This document shows, piece after piece, positions 56,620 through 64,000 of a stretch of DNA of 64,000 nt. The stretch is from assembly GCA_030762175.1 (NCBI GenBank), contig CM060833.1, forward strand, positions 172,968,501 through 173,032,500, given 5' to 3'. Positions within the stretch are counted from its first letter, which is position 1; every line of letters starts with the position of its first letter. The position numbers were made by a program, and so were the translations under genes. The stretch is from Metallyticus violacea (lineage: Eukaryota; Arthropoda; Insecta; Mantodea; Metallyticidae). The notes below the pieces were generated by a model. It did not search any database. It saw only the letters and a list, made by a program, of their open reading frames with translations, and had not been told where the DNA came from.

Positions 56620-57470
56620 GGCTGAAAGAGCACAAGCGATGAGGACCGTTCCGAACGTTCTGTCCAGATAAAATCCACGACAGGTGCTGAATAATAGGAG
56701 ACGGAAAGTGAGGGAGATTGCTAAATCTGTGGGCATTTCTGGATGTCGGGTGAATAATGTTTTACATAATTTGCAAATGAAAAAGTTATCGCCGGGATGG
56801 GTGCGACGTTTGCTTACAATTAACCAGAAAAGAATTGCCACTTTCGTGCAGAATATGGAGCTGTTTAAACGGAATCTAGATGAATTTTGGAGACGAAATA
56901 TGGATGAACCACTACACGCCGGAACAAAGGGGCAGTCGAAAAGGTGGGGCGCAACTGGGTAAGAGCTTCGAAGAAAGCAAAACCAAAATTCCCTCGGCTG
57001 GAAAGGTGATGGTGAGTGATTTGGGATTGTCATGGCATGACGTTAATTGATTTTTTTAGAAAAGGTTAAAACAATGACGGGGAATATTACACTATGTTCC
57101 TGGCGCAATTAAACTAATCGATCAAGAATAGACCTCATTTGGCGAATAGAAATGTCCTGTTCCATCATTATAATGCATCAGCGCACAAGTCTGCGATTGC
57201 GACCTCAAAATTGTTAGACTTAAGACATTACACCGTTCCTCATCCCTCCTACTCTCCAGATGCGGCTCTTACAGACAACTTCCTGCGCCCAACATGAAGA
57301 AATTAGCATCAAATGAAGAAGTCGAAACAAATTCGTATTTTCTGAAGAAATCATATTTTATGTATGATATAAACAAATTAGAAAATCGCTGGAATAAGAG
57401 TATAGATTTGAATTGAGTTTATGATAAAAATAAAACGATTTTTTCCCTAAAAGTCAGACTTTTGAAAGGA
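56620..57470 (+). pseudogene. second mariner transposase, heavily decayed
   Basis: Plus-strand frames give STSDEDRSERSVQIKSTT, then RRRKVREIAKSVGISGCRVN, GWVRRLLTINQKRIATF, LFKRNLDEFWRR and MDEPLHAGTKGQSKRW. These follow the mariner order up to the first catalytic Asp. Later frames give FHHYNASAHKSAIATSKLLD, where relatives have HHDNA, so the second Asp is Tyr, and YSPDAALTDNF, which keeps the third Asp. Several stops and frameshifts. It is a different mariner subgroup from the 52-kb copy, since the residues between shared motifs differ widely. Terminal repeats not identified. Confidence 0.85.
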
Positions 57471-57491
57471 CCAGTACTGTGCTCATTTTCT

Positions 57492-57500
57492 CGGTCTTGG

Positions 57501-57543
<43 letters not shown>

Positions 57544-57561
57544 GAATTTTATCCAAGACCG
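57492..57561. repeat. (TA)n with 12-bp inverted flanks
   Basis: CGGTCTTGGATA (57492-57503) and its exact complement TATCCAAGACCG (57550-57561) bracket a (TA)19 tract at 57504-57542. Because TA repeats are self-complementary, nearly the whole 70 bp can fold into one hairpin. Confidence 0.9.
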
Positions 57562-57934
57562 GATTGTAAGCATAGCAAGTAGGTGTAAGAGTCATTCTGA
57601 GCTATTGACCTCTTTTGGCCGTCTTGGATTGTGTTATACCCACTGCGTTCACTCTTGAGTGTGGCTTGTAGTACATACGAATCCAATTATAATTTGAGTC
57701 ACTCACTAATAAAATAAATATCTTGAAAGTCCCTAGTTTCCGTGAAATATTACAATTAAAGTAAATTTAGCGACTTATAAATATTAATTAATCAATTGGT
57801 GAAATAGATGTCTTACATAGAACACAAGAGTTTGGATATAAAATAACGAGTTACTTTATAAAAATGAAAAACAGGCAACAAAAATAAATATCTGAAAAGA
57901 AGAGTGGATAAAACATAAAGACCTATGGCTTATG
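57562..57934. other. intergenic, nothing recognised
   Basis: The right end may include decayed LINE sequence; otherwise nothing seen. Confidence 0.45.
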
Positions 57935-59100
57935 GAAGAAAAGAATGCTCCTAAAATTAATAATGAAGTTACAGAAATTCATTCGGTGGACACATCAAGA
58001 ACTTCTAGAGAATCTTAAGGGCGCAAAAAATAGAAAAACAATAGGCCCAGATGGTATTAACGTGGAGCTCTTAAAGTTGTTGTTAAAGGAGTTATTCTTC
58101 ATTGGAGATTATTGCACTAATCAATCAGTGTTGGCAAACTTCGAATATTATTGAAGAATGGAATGTATGAGAAGTAATATTATGTTTAAAGAGGGAGATA
58201 ATAGATCATGTCAGAATTACAAAGGGGTATGCCTTCTGAATGCAATGTACATGAATGTATTGTCTATGCAAATAGATGCGCACTGCCGAGAGTAGGGGGA
58301 AGAGGCGGAGCAATCAAAGTCATACCACTGCCCACGTCTATTTCATGCACAGTACAAGAATAATAAACCATAAGACTTAAGGTCCTATATGACAGAAGAG
58401 AAACAAAATGGCTTTAGGTCAGAACAATGAACAACACACAATATATTTATTTTTTAACAGTTATTTGAAAAACAGAAAGCACAACCTTGAAACTCACATT
58501 GCATTTATATAAAAAGGTTTGACAGAGTAAATAGAATAAAATTTTGGTCAATAAGGGAGGAACAAGCATATTTTCGACATCTGATAAGTGTGGTGCAAAA
58601 TCTATACACACACTTTAAAATAAATGCAGAGAAAGAGAAGACAAAAGAAATAGAAATAAATATAGGTGCAGTATATCACAGACATTATTTGATATGTATA
58701 TAAATGATATACTATCACAATGTAAGCGGCTTGTTAAAGTTGTAATTAATTATTTATTGCATGTTCATGATTTGTTCAATAAACTGAAAACGATTTACAA
58801 TGTTCTCTTTATGTTTTGAAATAGACAGCAAAGAGTTATGATTTTAAAATTACGAAAATTAAAAACAAATATAATGGCTTTCTGAGGAAAACTGCCAATT
58901 ATATCAATGATGATATTAGAAAACCAACCCTTAGATCACATAATTAATTTCAAATATTTGGGCTCTGAAATAATATGTATAATTAGGACAAATAAAGGAC
59001 ATGAATATAAAAGCAACCAATCATAAACTGTATGGTACAATGCAAAACATACTTGTTATAGCCCTTTTTCTACATCTGTACTATATAGCAAAATATTCAA
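57935..59100 (+). pseudogene. LINE reverse transcriptase remnant
   Basis: In order on the plus strand: ENLKGAKNRKTIGPDGINVE (reverse transcriptase entry motif), NYKGVCLLNAMY near 58217, FDRVNR at 58518-58535, LFDMYINDILSQ near 58685, and INFKYLGSEI near 58945. This is the palm-to-thumb order of an insect LINE of the type with GPDGINxELLK and FKYLG motifs. The YxDD catalytic box, expected between the last two, is not readable. Frames break many times, and an unrelated stretch seems inserted around 58280-58400. No poly-A tail or target duplication recognised. Confidence 0.8.
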
Positions 59101-59111
59101 ACTGTGAGAAA

Positions 59112-59400
59112 CAGAAAATCATATGAAATGTTCAAAATGGCCTCCGTTAGCACGGATACATCCATCAACCCGCAGAAGCATGGACTCCATAATGCGCTGA
59201 TGTATCCTGGAGTATTTCGTATTGTCTGGCAGTCTTGCTGAATACTTCGGCTAATCTATAGATCATATGACCAACTCTGCATTTTATTGTACCTGGCAAT
59301 AGGTCCGTAAACTGACATGTGCTCTGTGCTACGTCAAGCAATGAAGTGAGTAGACTCTGCGTTACAGGACACGACAACAACGGTAAACCTAGGAACTAAC
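59112..59400 (-). pseudogene. C-terminal fragment of a DDE transposase
   Basis: The minus-strand frame ending at about 59112 reads IHQRIMESMLLRVDGCIRAN followed by GGHFEHFI and a stop. An Arg/Cys-containing helix followed by GGHFEH at the extreme C-terminus is typical of several Tc1/mariner-superfamily transposases. The sequence upstream of this tail is not recognisable as catalytic domain, so the assignment depends on about 28 residues. Confidence 0.4.
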
Positions 59401-60081
59401 AATAGCTACATTCTTAATTATTAGCCCCAATATTTACATGTTAAGCAGCTGTTCTGTTGTGGGGTTATTGTCATAGGTCAGTTAAGCTGACATTCCACCT
59501 CGTAAGTGGATTTGTAAGGTATAAACGCTCTATAAGCAAGGAATATTTCCCGTAAGTTTTCACATACCTTTTTGTTACATCCTGTATATCGTTTGTTTCC
59601 TGTGCCATTATGGATGTCTACCAATTCATTTGAAATCAGCACTTCTGCAAATATAAACCAACATAGAAAAAAAAATCTGAGAATACTATATTATCAAAGT
59701 GGACATTTTAAACGGGAAAAACTATGGAGTCGGATGAGGCCTAAACTGAGAAGATATTTTATCTTCTCATAATATGAAACTTAAGGGAAAATGCGAGATT
59801 TATAATATGCTTACAATTTATTCGAGCCTTATCAAGACAGCCTGTGAACATGTTATATACTACGAAACCAGTACTTTCCCCCCATTTTCAGTGTAATAAA
59901 TTATGTCTAAACTTTGCAACAGCGTGTTATCTCACACGTCTATTCGGAAGCTGTGACTTATAGCCAAGGCTGAGATTACTGTTGCAGTTATCTATGAAAA
60001 ATTGAGCACGCCCGAGCAGCAATGTTTTTATTATTATTACTGTCATTATTATTGTTATTACTACACACCCCTTCCTACGTC
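59401..60081. other. intergenic, nothing recognised
   Basis: No recognised features beyond ACATCCTGTATA near 59579, a string also seen near 23706. Confidence 0.45.
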
Positions 60082-60093
60082 AACAGGCGAGTG

Positions 60094-60217
60094 AATAACG
60101 ACGCCCGTGACACTAAATGTTGCACAACATATTTTCCATCCAGAAAGATCGGACATGTTGATTGATGCGTCAGTTCAGTGCGTGGGGGATGGGCAAGGGA
60201 AATAAAAAAAAAAAAAA
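60094..60217 (+). mobile_element. 124-bp poly-A-tailed retroposed insert
   Basis: The insert ends in an A-rich tail (GGGAAAT, then about 15 A) and is bracketed by a perfect 12-bp repeat AACAGGCGAGTG at 60082-60093 and 60218-60229. That is the mark of LINE-machinery retroposition. The body (GACGCCCGTGACACTAAATG and GTCAGTTCAGTGCGTGGGG) matches no repeat elsewhere in the window and no RNA I can name. It may be a 5'-truncated LINE or SINE, or a processed transcript end. Confidence 0.8.
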
Positions 60218-60229
60218 AACAGGCGAGTG

Positions 60230-61479
60230 TCCATTTACGTTGTTATGCCTGAATACTTCATGCCCTGTTCCATTTACAGGCAAAATGCCTTTTTGCTTTC
60301 TCCCCTTTGCATCATTTTTAAGCAGGGAGGTTCTCATGGATTGATGCACCAACAGATTTGTAGAGAATATTGACTTTAATTAATTAAACAAGGCTACAGA
60401 CAACATTTTCTCACTCCAAATAAAATGAAAACTGTTCTGTCTCATTATCATAGATTTATTTGCTATTATCTTCAAACTTAGATTATTTAATAGGAATAAA
60501 GAGCACGAGTACAATAACATTTGTTCTTGCAGATAACAACTTAACCGACTACATCACAGAAAATAATCTACGGAACCATTTCTTAGAAAAATAATATTAA
60601 AGTTCATGACAATTAAAATATAAGGGCATTTAATTCAATTTTGATTTTGATAGCATAATGTTAATGCTTCTAACATTAGGTAAATGTAGATTTATGTGCT
60701 CCGTTTGATGTAAAATAAAGTTTAATAAAAGGGTCACGCGTATGCGCATTGTTTTGTTTCGGTCCTCAGGCTTTTGTTGAGAGTACTGAAAATAATACAG
60801 GCCGAGCTGCTTTGTTTTACCCTCGCTCCTAATTCCACTTTCAGCAAATCCCGAAGTTGAATACAGGGGAGACTGGGTAGCGGCGGACAACGATTAGCGC
60901 CAACCACTTTTAATTTCTCAGATACACCACTAGATAGAGACACCATTCAGACTACATATCGGAAGGCCTCTCGTGTGAACTTGACAGCCTGCAGTATGCA
61001 TTATTATTCCTTAATGGACATATTTAGCAACCTTTTTCTTTTGTGTCACAAATAGCATTAATAAAGGTTATTCTGCCGGTCATCTACATCACGAGTATGG
61101 AAGTGTGAAAATGCAAGTTGGGAGCATTTAGTTGGAAGTTTACAGGAGTAAGAACATTGAGTTTTCTTCTGGCCAATTTGTTTCACCAATATTAATTTCC
61201 CTCGACAATAAATGAGACCATGGCTGATGATTAATGTGCATATTGAGAAAAAGAGTTTGGGCTGAACGGACTTTGTAAAGCACCCTAATCTAGTGAAAGA
61301 AGCCCTGTGCTTCTATTTTTAGATTGTTACACCTCCTCAAACAACTTATACGCTGGCTTACATGCTATTGATTTCCAGAAAATACAACTATTCGACAAAG
61401 CCTTAGATTAAATTATTTGCGAGATAATTAAGTTGTCCGGTGCTACTCACCACTTTGCTTTGCGTTGTGAATATTGAAA
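60230..61479. other. intergenic, nothing recognised
   Basis: No supported gene. Short open frames on both strands only. Confidence 0.45.
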
Positions 61480-62299
61480 GTACAGGGATGCAGAAAGAAG
61501 GTGAACGTCAGCTTTTACAAATCCATCCAAGAACTCGCACACTAAACGAGAAGGAGTTACTATCCTTTTGCGACACCTTTCAGCTGGAAATTATTAACGG
61601 GAAACATTGCGGGAGAATTAAAATTTATCAATTGCAACAGCGAAAGCACTATTGGTTATATATTATGAGACATTTAGCTTTAATACAGGTTTTAACAATT
61701 GTAAATAGAGTGGAATCACACTTTCACATATCTTACTCACGTTAAATCAGCATCTAGTAATTAATGACATCTCTGTGTCGCCATTGTTGCAATACCAATG
61801 AATATCAGAGGGAATGGAGACATTTTTGGGAATGTTGCGTGACTCGGTAAATTGATTTAATGGGACGGAGGAAGCGGGTCAGATGTTGTTAAAAGACTGA
61901 CATAAATTAAACAAGTAGCAAGCAGACATATAAAAACCCAGAATAATACAAGTATCGTAAAAAAGCAAGATGGTATAATAAAAATATAAAAAATCTGAGG
62001 CAGTGCATAAGACTTACAGAAGAAAAATCGTTTTTCTTATGCCGTACTAAGAAAAGAATATACAGAGACAATGGAAAATGGCAAATCGGAATATCAAAAT
62101 AAAATGGTGGGGGATCTAAGAACTGCAACGAATTGCGGAGATATGATAAACGTGTGAAATTTTGTCATAAAATTACAGTACAAAAAAGGGCAAATAAACC
62201 CAAAAGGTGGTTTGGGTATTTTAATACCGTATATGGTGGAGCAGTGGATTGTCTCTTAGAGAACTGCGTTTAATCTCTCCAGTACCAATACTAGATGGA

Positions 62300-62595
62300 A
62301 TGATTTTTTGAATGATTTATTTATGGACGCTCTTTAACAGCTCAGGTCATCAGCGTCCCATTCAACTCAGGGCGTGAAAAGGCCGACAAATTTTGCTAAG
62401 AGGCCTCTCAGGCTTGAGGTTCTTTTTCGTGCCGTAAATGTACGACACGGGACCCACGGCTTTACTTCCCTTCCGAAGGAAGCCATATTTAGGATTTTTA
62501 CGCCCCGAAAAAATCCATCGGTCCTGGCCGTGGTCGAACCCGCGATCTTGGGTTTAGGAGGCAAGTATGTTAACCACTACACCACCAGGACCGAC
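62300..62595 (-). repeat. SINE family A, full length, nested in LINE
   Basis: Minus orientation: TCGGTCCTGGTGGTGTAGTG (A box), GCGGGTTCGACCACGG (B box), then CGTAAAAATCCTAAATATGG, GGTCCCGTGTCGTACATTTA and the 3' end GCTGATGACCTGAGCTG, AAAGAGCGTCCATAAATAAA. A perfect 12-bp duplication ATACTAGATGGA lies at 62288-62299 and 62596-62607, giving exact borders (296 bp). Removing it restores continuity of the LINE. Confidence 0.96.
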
Positions 62596-63093
62596 ATACT
62601 AGATGGAGAAATAACGAAATTGTTTTGGCGATTAAAAAATGGAAAAGCACCCAAGGAATTTCAGCTTAATCTATAAACTTATGTTTAGCAGTGCCGGAAG
62701 TAATAGATGTCCTGCGCATTGCATTTAACGGAGAAAGTATCCGGGTCAATGATGACGATATTCAAAGACAAGGAGGCCAGGGCATATCACTATTATCTGC
62801 GTTAGGTAAAGTATGCTGCAAGATGTTGTTTGATATAGCAAAGGAGTGGCCAAAGAATACAATAAAATATCTATGTATCAAGCAGGTTTCAGGGAACGCC
62901 TTTCTACGGTGAATAACGTTTTCGTTTTAGTTATAAAATTAAAGAAAATGGGGTGACTCGTTCAGCGTATTTGTTTGCCTTTGACGTTGTTCAGAGAGAT
63001 GCTCTGTGAGTAAAATTGTGTCCGAAAAGCATATTTCACAAAATGATGCAGATATACAGCGAGATTCGGTGTTAAGCTAGATCAAAACATAAT

Positions 63094-63757
63094 TTTTATT
63101 TTTATTCTGCAATACTTACATCCTGATATCTTGTTTCTACATCAGGACATAATACTGCAGTTAAATTTTATTTATTCCTCTTACATTTTTCAATGCAATT
63201 TAAACTACAATTTAAATTCTACAGGTTTTAAAATCTACAATACTAATACTGTAATTAAACAAAACTAAAACTTCATTAAACTAAACCGGTACTGGATCTA
63301 GCACTACGGCTATTTATAATTACGTCTACCATTGTACCAGTAGCAACAATTACATTTAAAATTAATTAATTTACAATTAATATCCAATGTAATATCTGCA
63401 ATCTTCATTTCTCCTAACGCTCGGTATCCGGGCTGCTCCCCACTGGAATTCCTGGCATCAGGACCTGGACATCAACGAGGTTGCTGCCGGTCTCAAGCAG
63501 CAGCTATACTGGACCATGGTGCGTTGACAGTGCAGTTTCCTTCTTTTCTCTCCTTCTTTTGATCTCTGTCTACTTCTTCTCTCAACTGCTTCCTTTCCGC
63601 CCGAAAACTGCCATTATTTCTTTCTTCTGTCAATTCTGTTCCCTTCTTCTGATTCAAATTGGGTATTATCCTCTTTATCCTCTTTTTCTTCTACTAATTC
63701 CACTTGTAAATATCTTTTTTGCCTTTCCCTGATTCTCTTGGATCTTCTAGGAGAATG
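63094..63757 (-). mobile_element. unassigned 664-bp retroposed element, copy 2
   Basis: It interrupts the LINE exactly. TCAAAACATAAT at 63082-63093 and TCAAAACACAAT at 63758-63769 are a 12-bp duplication with one difference, and the LINE protein reads SKHN before and SKHNIECGS after. On the minus strand it begins ATTCTCCTAGAAGATCC, has a purine-rich first half, the core CCATGGTCCAGTATAGCTGC and CTTGAGACCGGCAGCAAC, and ends TTGCAGAATAAAAATAAAAA. Duplication and A-rich end indicate retroposition. No polymerase III A/B boxes are visible, unlike the SINEs here. The second copy is at 17525-18213. Confidence 0.85.
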
Positions 63758-64000
63758 TCAAAACACAATATCGAATGTGGATCAACCAGTAGAGGAGTTC
63801 GTCAGGGATCTCCTTTATTTAATGAAGTGGATGGTACATGCATTCCTGTATTTTTGTATGCTGACGATCTAATATTATTTTTTCTCCTTGCCAAAGTGCG
63901 CGAAGCTAGAAACAGTTTATTTTAACCCAATAACTAGTGTAATTGTGAATAATATATAATTTGGTTCCACTCGTATATTTGTAAATACCGTACTAACCAT

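Larger units (their letters stand above)
61480..64000 (+). mobile_element. decayed LINE with two nested insertions
   Basis: Plus-strand parts, in order: an endonuclease piece ELLSFCDTFQLEIINGK (near 61550), the linker LRKEYTETMENGKSEYQNKM (near 62050), reverse transcriptase entry KLFWRLKNGKAP (62615), GISLLSALGKVCCKML, QRDAL with FAFD (62970-63003), GVRQG (63794-63808) and the catalytic YADD at 63857-63868. It is split by a SINE (62300-62595) and a 664-bp element (63094-63757). Frames are broken throughout; the LINE may continue past the window end. Confidence 0.8.

Overview
The window reads as nuclear DNA of an animal, most likely an insect. It is AT-rich and has no dense operon-like gene order. 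It holds many tRNA-derived SINEs, degraded LINEs, mariner/Tc1-type and pogo-type DNA transposons, long di- and trinucleotide microsatellites, and at least one spliced coding exon. The number of dead element copies and the near-absence of host exons suggest a large, repeat-filled genome, as in cockroaches, termites or orthopterans. That placement is an inference from repeat style, not a match to a named species.

Host genes: the only host coding sequence I support well is at 38257-38493 (+). It is the last exon of an immunoglobulin-superfamily protein with a C-terminal hydrophobic tail that could be a GPI-anchor signal; the rest of that gene must lie upstream, beyond long introns or outside the window. 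Two weaker exon candidates (11144-11165 and 40622-40705) rest only on splice-site and frame evidence.

Layout. 0-7.5 kb: intergenic, with tRNA-derived repeat pieces, one pair in inverted orientation. 7.5-10.1 kb: Jockey-like LINE with gag zinc knuckles and an endonuclease, cut off at the start of the reverse transcriptase. 13.6-16.9 kb: three copies of SINE family A and a dead pogo/Tigger-like transposase. 17.5-18.2 kb: first copy of an unassigned ~0.67-kb retroposed element. 19.0-31.2 kb: two dead Tc1/mariner-superfamily transposases, more SINEs and microsatellites. 33-37 kb: LINE 3' fragment, a 63-bp (21-codon) minisatellite and SINE family B. 38.3-38.5 kb: the Ig exon. 39-48 kb: several small duplications, SINEs of three families, a ~407-bp MITE, and a CpG-rich patch. 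51.6-53.8 kb: a 62-bp satellite array split by a 1290-bp mariner with clear inverted repeats and TA duplication. 54-60 kb: SINE E, a transposase-like remnant paralogous to 36 kb, a 20-bp perfect hairpin, a second mariner, a LINE, and a poly-A-tailed retroposed fragment. 61.5-64 kb: a LINE carrying two nested insertions, each with a 12-bp target-site duplication.

The most informative structures are the nested insertions, because flanking duplications give exact element boundaries and an order of events. The unassigned element at 63094-63757 (second copy at 17525-18213) is the best candidate for something not yet described. No complete autonomous element, tRNA gene, rRNA gene or CRISPR array is present.
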